A DNA stretch of 64,000 bases from Salmonella enterica subsp. enterica serovar Typhimurium str. LT2 (GTDB taxonomy: Bacteria; Pseudomonadota; Gammaproteobacteria; Enterobacterales; Enterobacteriaceae): the NCBI RefSeq assembly GCF_000006945.2, contig NC_003197.2:1178001-1242000 (forward strand), in the 5' to 3' direction. Every line of letters begins with the position of its first letter. The first letter of the stretch is position 1. Of the stretch, positions 51,717 through 59,942 are shown piece by piece. The position numbers and the translations under genes were made by a program. A model generated the notes under the pieces. The model searched no databases. It saw only the letters and a program-made list of their open reading frames with translations, and was not told the DNA's origin.

Positions 51717-52367
51717 TTACCGCCTGAGATTATCGTTTGCCCATGAAACTGCCTGGGTGCGATTTTTGACAGCTATCTTTTTGAAAAGATTATAAAGATG
51801 TGTCTTAACCGTATTCTCGCTGATAAATAGCGACCTCGCGATTTCATTATTAGAGGCACCAATACGTAACTTATTGAGGATCTCTTTTTCGCGATGAGTG
51901 AGTAATGCGGACTCGGTGCTGTTGTAGCGGTAATTTCCTGAGTGCGTAATCAGGTAACTGGCTAATTTTTGTGAAAAATAGCATTCGCCACGCAGAATAC
52001 CCTGTAATCCGCTGACCACGTGTTCCTGGTCTTCAGTAGCGTAAAACACGCCGTTAATATGAGGCCAGTTTTCAATTTCACGGTAGGGATAATCGTCAGG
52101 GGTATTTAACAATAATGTTTTTATATTATTGTTTTTGCGGCTTAAATTATCCTGCCAATAGTGGATAAGCTTCTTATCCGCTTCCATCATATCCATTAAA
52201 ACAATGCAACCGGCCGAGATATCTTCCAGAGAACGTTGAATATTATGCAGTTTTCCGGTTATGGCCAGCGATTGCTTTAAATGTTGCAATAATGCCGTAG
52301 CTTGCAGAGATGGCTTTGTGATCAACAATAGTGTGTGACCATGACTACTATGGACTTCATTAAACAT
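51717..52367 (-). CDS. csgD: CsgD, biofilm master regulator
   Basis: A 216-residue LuxR/FixJ-type regulator. The N-terminal receiver-like domain keeps the overall fold ([12 protein letters not shown]) but lacks the full acidic pocket, so phosphorylation is atypical. The C-terminal helix-turn-helix is intact ([32 protein letters not shown]). It activates csgBAC and cellulose synthesis via adrA/dgcC. First gene of the minus operon with a long leader. Confidence 0.97.
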
Positions 52368-52390
52368 GATGAAACTCCACTTTTTTTAAT

Positions 52391-52449
52391 CGCACATCTG
52401 ACAGCTGCCCCCATAAAATAAAGGCACCAGAAGTACTGACAGATGTTGC
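52391..52449 (-). promoter_or_regulatory. Hairpin in the csgD leader
   Basis: CGCACATCTGACAG (52391-52404) and CTGACAGATGTTGC (52436-52449) form inverted arms with a 31-nt loop, one mismatch inside CATCTGACAG. It ends 23 bp before the csgD ATG. The csgD 5' leader in relatives folds into such stems and is the target of several small RNAs (OmrA/B, McaS, GcvB and RprA). Confidence 0.65.
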
Positions 52450-52993
52450 ACTGCTGTGGGTTGAAATAGCCCATTATCCAGAAAGAGAAAAATATTTACG
52501 AAAATACTTTTAACTGTTTTCAATCTAGCCATTACAAATCTTAAAGCAAGTGTTAAACTTGTAACCAAATGTAAAAATATATATTAAAATGTTGTTTTTG
52601 GGTTTTTTTGAAGTTTAGATTTGATAGTAAAGTTGTACATTTCGCTGTTATTGCATAGATTTAAAAAATCATACAAATTATAATAATTCATTGATTTTTA
52701 ATCATTTTAATTATTATATGTTATGTTTTGATTTTATTTTTTCTTAAAATTTGAGACGTGGCATTAACCTGGACAGCACAAAGACAAAAAAAACGAAGTG
52801 TGTCACGTCTTGTGCGTATTGCCCCACATGGGAAGCATAAGAACATCCCCATGGCGGCATAACACACACCAACACTTCATTTTTTAGGTGCGCGATACAC
52901 TATCTTCTGTGGCCAAAAATCAATTATAAAAAATCACATGGCTATCGTTTTATTAGCACTTTGGTATGAGCTTAAATAACAAAATACCACGCG

Positions 52994-53004
52994 TGGGTGA
53001 GTTA
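52994..53004 (+). promoter_or_regulatory. CsgD binding site upstream of csgB
   Basis: TGGGTGAGTTA matches the CsgD consensus CGGGKGAGNKA at 10 of 11 positions and lies 117 bp before the csgB start, in the 754-bp csgD-csgB intergenic region. This region is AT-rich and should also carry OmpR, CpxR, IHF, H-NS and MlrA sites, none of which I place. Confidence 0.7.
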
Positions 53005-53121
53005 TTAAAAATGTTTCCACGGACATACTCTTCATCGTAACGACGCGTTAACAAAAAACGCATGTCGCTAACAAGGTAATAGATAATTTTCGCTATGTAC
53101 GACCAGGTCCAGGGTGACAGC

Positions 53122-53577
53122 ATGAAAAACAAATTGTTATTTATGATGTTGACAATACTGGGTGCGCCTGGGATTGCAACCGCGACAAATTATGATCTGG
53201 CTCGTTCAGAGTATAATTTTGCGGTAAATGAATTAAGCAAGTCTTCATTTAATCAGGCGGCCATTATTGGTCAAGTCGGCACGGATAATAGTGCCAGAGT
53301 ACGCCAGGAAGGATCAAAACTATTGTCCGTTATTTCACAAGAAGGAGGAAATAATCGGGCGAAAGTCGACCAGGCAGGGAATTATAACTTTGCGTATATT
53401 GAGCAAACGGGCAATGCCAACGATGCCAGTATATCGCAAAGCGCTTACGGTAATAGTGCGGCTATTATCCAGAAAGGTTCTGGAAATAAGGCCAATATTA
53501 CCCAGTACGGTACGCAGAAAACAGCAGTTGTAGTGCAGAAACAGTCGCATATGGCTATTCGCGTCACCCAACGCTAA
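53122..53577 (+). CDS. csgB: CsgB, curli nucleator
   Basis: A 151-residue secreted protein with signal peptide MKNKLLFMMLTILGAPGIATA. Five imperfect repeats of about 22 residues with Ser/Gln/Asn patterns (e.g. AIIGQVGTDNSARVRQEGSK, AYIEQTGNANDASISQSAYG). The last repeat is basic (VVVQKQSHMAIRVTQR), the trait that anchors CsgB to the surface. The start at 53122 follows CAGGGTGACAGC; an upstream in-frame ATG at 53095 is not supported. Confidence 0.96.
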   Translation: MKNKLLFMMLTILGAPGIATATNYDLARSEYNFAVNELSKSSFNQAAIIGQVGTDNSARVRQEGSKLLSVISQEGGNNRAKVDQAGNYNFAYIEQTGNANDASISQSAYGNSAAIIQKGSGNKANITQYGTQKTAVVVQKQSHMAIRVTQR

Positions 53578-53618
53578 TACCGTTACGACTTTTAAATCAA
53601 TCCGATGGGGGTTTTACC

Positions 53619-54074
53619 ATGAAACTTTTAAAAGTGGCAGCATTCGCAGCAATCGTAGTTTCTGGCAGTGCTCTGGCTGGCGTCGTTCCACAATGGGGCG
53701 GCGGCGGTAATCATAACGGCGGCGGCAATAGTTCCGGCCCGGATTCCACGTTGAGCATTTATCAGTACGGTTCCGCTAACGCTGCGCTTGCTCTGCAAAG
53801 CGATGCCCGTAAATCTGAAACGACCATTACCCAGAGCGGTTATGGTAACGGCGCCGATGTAGGCCAGGGTGCGGATAACAGTACTATTGAACTGACTCAG
53901 AATGGTTTCAGAAACAATGCCACCATCGACCAGTGGAACGCTAAAAACTCCGATATTACTGTCGGTCAATACGGCGGTAATAACGCCGCGCTGGTTAATC
54001 AGACCGCATCTGATTCCAGCGTAATGGTGCGTCAGGTTGGTTTTGGCAACAACGCCACGGCTAACCAGTATTAA
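53619..54074 (+). CDS. csgA: CsgA, major curli subunit
   Basis: A 151-residue amyloid protein: signal peptide MKLLKVAAFAAIVVSGSALA, a Gly/Asn-rich secretion segment (GVVPQWGGGGNHNGGGNS), then five repeats of the form Sx5QxGx2NxAx3Q (STLSIYQYGSANAALALQ, ETTITQSGYGNGADVGQ, STIELTQNGFRNNATIDQ, SDITVGQYGGNNAALVNQ, SSVMVRQVGFGNNATANQ). 41 bp after csgB in csgBAC, with a terminator-like stem following. Confidence 0.98.
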   Translation: MKLLKVAAFAAIVVSGSALAGVVPQWGGGGNHNGGGNSSGPDSTLSIYQYGSANAALALQSDARKSETTITQSGYGNGADVGQGADNSTIELTQNGFRNNATIDQWNAKNSDITVGQYGGNNAALVNQTASDSSVMVRQVGFGNNATANQY

Positions 54075-54092
54075 TTTAGCGTCTGCGCTAAT

Positions 54093-54124
54093 AAAAAAAC
54101 AGGGCATAAGCCCTGTTTTTTTTC
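54093..54124 (+). terminator. Intrinsic terminator between csgA and csgC
   Basis: AAAAAACAGGG-CATAAG-CCCTGTTTTTT with eight or so T. It probably sets the high csgBA to csgC ratio. Confidence 0.92.
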
Positions 54125-54135
54125 GGGAGGAAATT

Positions 54136-54462
54136 ATGCATACTTTATTGCTCCTTGCCGCACTTTCAAATCAGATTACGTTTACCACGACTCAGCAAGG
54201 CGATATTTACACGGTGATCCCTCAGGTCACATTAAACGAACCCTGCGTCTGTCAGGTGCAAATTCTCTCTGTGCGCGACGGCGTCGGGGGACAAAGCCAT
54301 ACACAGCAAAAACAAACGCTATCTTTACCTGCTAATCAACCGATTGAGTTGTCTCGTCTTAGTGTAAATATATCTTCAGAGGACTCGGTTAAAATTATTG
54401 TTACTGTTTCGGACGGACAATCACTGCATTTATCACAACAATGGCCGCCTTCTGCACAGTAG
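54136..54462 (+). CDS. csgC: CsgC, periplasmic curli amyloid inhibitor
   Basis: A 108-residue immunoglobulin-fold protein that stops CsgA polymerising in the periplasm. Signal-like N-terminus MHTLLLLAALSN; a CVC pair (EPCVCQVQIL) is present. The start at 54136 follows CGGGAGGAAATT; a longer open frame extends back through the csgA terminator and is rejected. Confidence 0.94.
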   Translation: MHTLLLLAALSNQITFTTTQQGDIYTVIPQVTLNEPCVCQVQILSVRDGVGGQSHTQQKQTLSLPANQPIELSRLSVNISSEDSVKIIVTVSDGQSLHLSQQWPPSAQ

Positions 54463-54592
54463 TTTTTGATGGTGGCGGAAATGGATTGGCTGACCTGGGT
54501 ATAAAGAGGCGATAAAAGCGTCTCATCGTCTCGGCATGTCGCTATAAGGTAACGCCGAACCCTCGAGGATGACTAATCATTGAGGAGTTAAC

Positions 54593-54913
54593 ATGTCCGT
54601 AATCAAGAAAAATATCCCTGCCATAGGCCTGTGTATCTGCGCTTTTTTTATCCATTCTGCGGTAGGGCAACAAACGGTACAGGGCGGCGTTATCCATTTT
54701 CGCGGCGCGATTGTTGAGCCACTGTGCGATATTTCTACTCACGCCGAAAATATTGATTTAACCTGCCTACGCGAAGGTAAAAAGCAAATGCACCGGATTG
54801 ACCTTCGGCAGGCATCTGGATTACCGCAGGATATTCAGTCCATTGCGACGGTACGGCTGCATTATCTCGATGCGCAAAAAAGCCTGGCGGTGATGAATAT
54901 TGAGTACCGTTAA
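54593..54913 (+). CDS. ymdA: YmdA, secreted protein of unknown function
   Basis: A 106-residue protein with a signal-peptide-like start (about residues 7-27, ends AVGQQ) and a mature part (GGVIHFRGAIVEPLCDISTH) that looks like the N-terminus of a fimbrial-type domain with paired Cys (PLCDIS..LTCLREG). Function unknown. The ATG follows TGAGGAGTTAAC. Between csgC and ymdB, as in E. coli. Confidence 0.85.
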   Translation: MSVIKKNIPAIGLCICAFFIHSAVGQQTVQGGVIHFRGAIVEPLCDISTHAENIDLTCLREGKKQMHRIDLRQASGLPQDIQSIATVRLHYLDAQKSLAVMNIEYR

Positions 54914-54989
54914 CGGCGGTGTCATAGATATAAAAAGAGCGACTCTGTTGAAAGCCCTGCTGTACACTTTGCAGATAAGGTGAGACAAA

Positions 54990-54999
54990 GGGGGGGGGG
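54990..54999 (+). promoter_or_regulatory. Run of ten G in the ymdB ribosome-binding region
   Basis: Ten consecutive G (54990-54999) followed by TT and the ymdB ATG, so the tract itself must serve as the Shine-Dalgarno. Homopolymers this long can slip during replication and change spacing to the start. Confidence 0.8.
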
Positions 55000-55001
55000 T
55001 T

Positions 55002-55541
55002 ATGACATCACGTCTTCAGGTCATACAGGGTGATATCACTCAACTTAGCGTCGATGCGATTGTGAATGCCGCTAACGCATCATTAATGGGCGGCGGTGGC
55101 GTAGACGGCGCGATTCATCGCGCGGCGGGGCCGGCATTGCTGGACGCCTGTAAACTCATCCGTCAGCAACAGGGCGAATGTCAGACGGGACATGCGGTTA
55201 TCACGCCTGCTGGCAAGCTTTCGGCAAAGGCGGTTATTCACACAGTGGGGCCCGTCTGGCGAGGCGGCGAACACCAGGAAGCTGAGCTACTCGAAGAGGC
55301 ATACCGGAATTGTTTGCTGCTTGCCGAGGCGAATCACTTTCGTTCCATCGCTTTTCCGGCAATCAGTACCGGCGTTTATGGCTATCCACGCGCCCAGGCC
55401 GCTGAAGTCGCCGTCAGGACGGTTTCAGATTTTATTACCCGTTACGCTCTGCCTGAACAGGTATACTTTGTCTGTTATGATGAAGAAACTGCCCGGCTTT
55501 ACGCAAGATTACTTACTCAGCAAGGCGACGACCCTGCCTGA
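55002..55541 (+). CDS. ymdB: YmdB, macrodomain ADP-ribosyl hydrolase / RNase III modulator
   Basis: A 179-residue macro domain. Signatures: GDITQLSVDAIVNAANASLM, GGGGVDGAIHRAAG with the catalytic Asp, and AFPAISTGVYGYP. In E. coli it hydrolyses O-acetyl-ADP-ribose and inhibits RNase III during stress. Full length. Its 3' end overlaps clsC by 65 bp, so translation of the two may be coupled. Confidence 0.95.
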   Translation: MTSRLQVIQGDITQLSVDAIVNAANASLMGGGGVDGAIHRAAGPALLDACKLIRQQQGECQTGHAVITPAGKLSAKAVIHTVGPVWRGGEHQEAELLEEAYRNCLLLAEANHFRSIAFPAISTGVYGYPRAQAAEVAVRTVSDFITRYALPEQVYFVCYDEETARLYARLLTQQGDDPA

Positions 55542-56964
55542 TAAAACACGCCTGGAGCGTGCCGTTGAACCGCTATGCGCGCGCCATCCCGGAGAGTGCG
55601 GCATTCTCGCGCTGGATAACAGTCTGGACGCTTTTGCCGCCCGCTACCGCCTGACCGAAATGGCGGCGCGGACGCTGGATGTGCAGTATTATATTTGGGA
55701 AGACGATATGTCCGGGCGGCTGCTCTTTTCGGTACTGCTGTCGGCGGCGAAGCGCGGCGTTCATGTTCGTCTGCTGCTGGATGATAACAATACGCCTGGT
55801 CTGGATGATACGTTGCGCTTGCTGGATAGCCATCCTAATATCGAAGTTCGTCTGTTTAATCCTTTCTCTTTTCGTACGCTACGCGCGCTGGGATATTTGA
55901 CGGATTTTGCGCGGCTGAATCGGCGGATGCACAATAAAAGTTACACTGCCGACGGCGTAGTGACGCTGGTCGGTGGGCGCAACATCGGCGATGCCTATTT
56001 CGGCGCTGGCGAGGAGCCGCTATTTTCCGATCTGGACGTGATGGCCATTGGCCCGGTGGTCAATGATGTCGCCAATGATTTTGAACGTTACTGGCGCTGT
56101 AGTTCAGTGTCGACATTGCAGCAAGTATTATCCCTTTCTGAGCAGGAACTGACGCAGCGTATCGAACTTCCCGAATCCTGGTATAACGATGAGATCACCC
56201 GCCGTTATCTGCATAAGCTGGAAACCAGCCAGTTTATGGCGGATCTCGATCGCGGAACGTTGCCGCTGATTTGGGCAAAAACACGCTTGCTTAGCGATGA
56301 CCCTTCTAAAGGCGAGGGGAAGGCGCAGCGCCATTCGCTTCTTCCGCAGCGATTATTTGACGTGATGGGGTCGCCGACGGAGCGTATCGACATTATTTCC
56401 GCTTACTTTGTCCCTACGCGCGCAGGCGTGGCGCAGTTGCTTAATCTGGTCAGGAAAGGCGTGAAGATCGCCATCTTAACTAACTCTCTGGCGGCCAACG
56501 ATGTGGCGGTCGTTCACGCAGGGTACGCGCGCTGGCGCAAGAAATTACTGCGCTATGGCGTGGAGCTCTACGAACTGAAACCGACCCGCGAACATGAAAC
56601 CGCCGTACATGATCGCGGACTCACCGGGAACTCAGGTTCCAGCTTACATGCTAAAACGTTCAGTATTGATGGTAGTAAGGTGTTTATCGGGTCGCTTAAT
56701 TTTGATCCCCGTTCAACGCTTTTAAATACCGAAATGGGCTTTGTCATTGAAAGTGAAACGCTGGCGACGCTTATCCATAAGCGTTTTACACAGAGCCAAC
56801 GCGATGCGGCCTGGCAACTGCGGCTGGATCGCTGGGGACGAATTAACTGGATCGATCGTCAGCAAGAAGAGGAAAAGGTGTTAAAGAAAGAACCCGCTAC
56901 GCGTTTCTGGCAACGAGTTCTGGTACGGTTGGCGGCAATTTTACCTGTGGAATGGTTGCTGTGA
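55477..56964 (+). CDS. clsC: ClsC (YmdC), cardiolipin synthase
   Basis: A 495-residue phospholipase-D-superfamily enzyme that in E. coli makes cardiolipin from phosphatidylglycerol and phosphatidylethanolamine, with YmdB as helper. Two HKD motifs are intact: HNKSYTADGVVTLVGGRN and HAKTFSIDGSKVFIGSLNFD. The most credible start is the ATG pair at 55477/55480 (MMKKLPGFTQDYLL), inside ymdB. It ends ...LPVEWLL. The E. coli annotation begins somewhat later, so the N-terminal 20-odd residues are less certain. Confidence 0.93.
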   Translation: MMKKLPGFTQDYLLSKATTLPDKTRLERAVEPLCARHPGECGILALDNSLDAFAARYRLTEMAARTLDVQYYIWEDDMSGRLLFSVLLSAAKRGVHVRLLLDDNNTPGLDDTLRLLDSHPNIEVRLFNPFSFRTLRALGYLTDFARLNRRMHNKSYTADGVVTLVGGRNIGDAYFGAGEEPLFSDLDVMAIGPVVNDVANDFERYWRCSSVSTLQQVLSLSEQELTQRIELPESWYNDEITRRYLHKLETSQFMADLDRGTLPLIWAKTRLLSDDPSKGEGKAQRHSLLPQRLFDVMGSPTERIDIISAYFVPTRAGVAQLLNLVRKGVKIAILTNSLAANDVAVVHAGYARWRKKLLRYGVELYELKPTREHETAVHDRGLTGNSGSSLHAKTFSIDGSKVFIGSLNFDPRSTLLNTEMGFVIESETLATLIHKRFTQSQRDAAWQLRLDRWGRINWIDRQQEEEKVLKKEPATRFWQRVLVRLAAILPVEWLL

Positions 56965-56980
56965 ACCCACGCGCGGAAAA

Positions 56981-58135
56981 CTACCCGATCGTGGCGCGAC
57001 TTTCTCGTTTTACCGGCGGTTTACCTGAAAAGAGAAATTTCAGGAGCGGGATGCGTAAATGAATTTCATACAGAATTAACGCAATACCCATAACAAATAT
57101 CAGCCCGCACAAGAACCCGATCAGGTTGGAGGAGATATGCGGCGTAATATACGCGCCAAAGAAAAGCGTTAAGGGATGATGCACCAGATAGATAAACAGC
57201 GAAGCATTCACGAAATAGGTGACACGCGCGGACTGAAAGTTTAACAAGCGATGCCCCAGTGAAAATACCACGTTCACCATCCATAGCCCCATTACCATCG
57301 TAATCACGGATTCGGTTTCGTACATCCAGGCGTCGCCGCTCCCATAACGTTGATTCAGCAGATACGCGATAAAAGCAACGGCAGCGCCTAAAGTGCATCC
57401 GCGTGAGGGCGTGGTGAAGCGCGCTTTCAGATCGGGGTGAATGAAGGCCAACGCGCCGAGAATAAAAAACGGCACATAAAATAGCGTTTGCATCACAATA
57501 AAATTGAACATGCCGTCACTGAGGATTGCCGGATATACGATGAATATAATGCGCCTGATAGCAGCGTAAGCCACCCCCAGCAGGAAAAAAATAAGCGAAA
57601 GTTTGGCCAGCGAAATAGCGGCGGGACGAGGCTTGCTTGTTTCCTGCCTTTTTTGGAACCAGGTAAAAATCCCGATGCTGACGGTGGTTAATATCACCAG
57701 CACCAGTAAAAACCACAGATGTGAAATGAGTTCCCACGCTAACGTATTATATTTTTCATAGGCAGAGAGTGTAGGCCAGTTCTCTGTTTTCTCTTTGACA
57801 TATTGCAACAGGATAAATTGCGGCAAGGTAAGCAAAGGGATTGCGGTAAGCATGGGAATACCCACACGTTCTACCCGTACTTTCCACCAGTGTTTTAATG
57901 GATAACGTAAAAATAACATGTACGAAAAATAACCAGAAATAACAAAAAACACCTGCATACGAAAAGCGTGGATAAAATCGTTAAACAGGGTTAGCCACCA
58001 CGATGGCGCGGCGCTATTGACATGCCAACTGTGAGTGGAATAGATCAACGAGATATGAAAGGGAATCCCTAACAACATCAGCCATGCGCGGATAGAGTCA
58101 AGAAAATATTCACGCGGCGCGGGTACAGAGCTCAT
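56981..58135 (-). CDS. opgC: OpgC (MdoC), glucan succinyltransferase
   Basis: A 384-residue acyltransferase-3-family membrane protein with about 10 membrane segments. It transfers succinyl groups to osmoregulated periplasmic glucans. The N-terminal REYFLDSIRAWLMLLGIPFH holds the family's active His region. It is divergent from opgG across 271 bp and convergent with clsC, 16 bp apart. Confidence 0.95.
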   Translation of the reverse strand: MSSVPAPREYFLDSIRAWLMLLGIPFHISLIYSTHSWHVNSAAPSWWLTLFNDFIHAFRMQVFFVISGYFSYMLFLRYPLKHWWKVRVERVGIPMLTAIPLLTLPQFILLQYVKEKTENWPTLSAYEKYNTLAWELISHLWFLLVLVILTTVSIGIFTWFQKRQETSKPRPAAISLAKLSLIFFLLGVAYAAIRRIIFIVYPAILSDGMFNFIVMQTLFYVPFFILGALAFIHPDLKARFTTPSRGCTLGAAVAFIAYLLNQRYGSGDAWMYETESVITMVMGLWMVNVVFSLGHRLLNFQSARVTYFVNASLFIYLVHHPLTLFFGAYITPHISSNLIGFLCGLIFVMGIALILYEIHLRIPLLKFLFSGKPPVKRESRATIG

Positions 58136-58236
58136 ATAAGGTCACGTATTCTCAGATTTTTCACCTTATCCATAAGGCGAATTATAGTTACATTCGGTAG
58201 CAACCCTACACCAACTCCGACAACCTGTCTCCAGGA

Positions 58237-58382
58237 TAAGCACGCAAAGTGAAAACAGGCGCGGGAGGTGCTTAATCCATGAGCCAGCGCGCTGAACAAA
58301 GCCTGGATTCAGTTGTCGTAATGCCTGATTATCCATTAAAATGGATCGGATCGATATAAGCACACAAAGGGGGAAGTGCTTA
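58237..58382 (+). repeat. Repeated inverted sequences in the opgC-opgG divergent region
   Basis: TAAGCAC...GTGCTTA occurs twice, at 58237-58243/58268-58274 and 58357-58363/58376-58382. The left arms share the longer direct repeat TAAGCAC-x-CAAAG. Between them ATCCATT-AA-AATGGAT (58331-58346) is another perfect palindrome. The second TAAGCAC pair sits just before the opgG start and would form a leader hairpin. Confidence 0.65.
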
Positions 58383-58406
58383 CTTATTATGAAACATAAA
58401 CGACAA

Positions 58407-59942
58407 ATGATGAAAATGCGTTGGTTGGGCGCAGCTATTATGTTAACGCTCTACGCATCATCGAGCTGGGCGTTCAGCATTGATGACGTGGCAAAACAAG
58501 CTCAATCTTTAGCCGGGAAAGGCTATGAGGCGCCTAAAAGCAACTTGCCCTCCGTTTTCCGCGACATGAAATATGCGGATTATCAGCAGATCCAGTTTAA
58601 CAGCGATAAAGCCTACTGGAACAACTTAAAGACCCCTTTTAAGCTCGAATTTTACCATCAGGGGATGTACTTCGATACGCCGGTCAAGATTAACGAAGTG
58701 ACGGCGACGACGGTCAAAAGAATCAAATACAGCCCGGATTACTTCAATTTTGGCAATGTTCAGCACGATAAAGACACGGTAAAAGATTTAGGCTTCGCCG
58801 GGTTCAAAGTCCTGTACCCCATTAACAGTAAAGATAAGAACGACGAAATCGTCAGTATGCTTGGCGCCAGCTATTTCCGCGTTATCGGCGCAGGCCAGGT
58901 ATATGGCTTATCTGCGCGCGGCCTGGCGATTGATACCGCCTTACCATCTGGTGAAGAGTTTCCCCGCTTTCGCGAGTTCTGGATTGAGCGTCCAAAACCC
59001 ACCGATAAGCGTTTGACCGTCTATGCATTACTCGATTCTCCGCGCGCGACCGGCGCTTACCGTTTTGTGATCATTCCTGGCCGCGATACCGTGGTGGACG
59101 TGCAGTCAAAAGTCTATCTGCGCGATAAAGTGGGCAAGCTGGGCGTTGCGCCATTAACCAGTATGTTCCTGTTTGGGCCAAACCAGCCGTCGCCGACGAC
59201 CAACTATCGTCCGGAACTGCATGACTCGAACGGCTTATCCATTCATGCGGGTAATGGCGAGTGGATTTGGCGTCCGCTGAACAATCCAAAACACCTCGCT
59301 GTGAGCAGCTATGCAATGGAAAACCCTCAGGGATTCGGCCTGTTGCAGCGTGGTCGCGAGTTCTCGCGCTTTGAAGATTTAGACGATCGCTACGACCTGC
59401 GTCCAAGCGCCTGGATTACCCCGAAAGGCGACTGGGGCAAAGGTAAGGTTGAACTGGTTGAAATTCCGACCAATGATGAAACCAACGATAACATCGTCGC
59501 TTACTGGACTCCGGATCAACTGCCGGAACCGGGTAAAGAGATGAACTTCAAGTACACTCTGACCTTCAGCCGCGATGAAGATAAACTTCATGCGCCGGAT
59601 AATGCCTGGGTGCTGCAAACACGCCGCTCAACGGGCGACGTTAAACAGTCAAATCTGATTCGCCAGCCCGACGGCACTATTGCCTTTGTGGTGGATTTCG
59701 TTGGCGCCGACATGAAAAAACTGCCGCCGGATACGCCCGTCGCTGCGCAAACCAGCATTGGCGATAACGGTGAAATCGTTGACAGTAATGTACGCTATAA
59801 CCCAGTCACTAAAGGCTGGCGTTTAATGCTGCGCGTGAAAGTCAAAGACGCGAAGAAAACCACGGAAATGCGTGCCGCATTGGTGAATGCCGATCAGACG
59901 CTAAGTGAAACCTGGAGCTACCAGTTACCTGCCAATGAATAA
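58407..59942 (+). CDS. opgG: OpgG (MdoG), periplasmic glucan backbone protein
   Basis: A 511-residue secreted protein needed for osmoregulated periplasmic glucan synthesis, acting on the nascent glucan in the periplasm. The signal peptide [22 protein letters not shown] precedes [20 protein letters not shown] use the start at 58407 by homology; an ATG at 58389 would add six residues and cannot be excluded, since neither has a strong Shine-Dalgarno. Overlaps opgH by 8 bp. Confidence 0.95.

Noticed and set aside
55192..55476. A longer clsC reaching back through ymdB.
   Set aside because: The extra residues come from the ymdB coding region in another frame and do not look like the PLD family.
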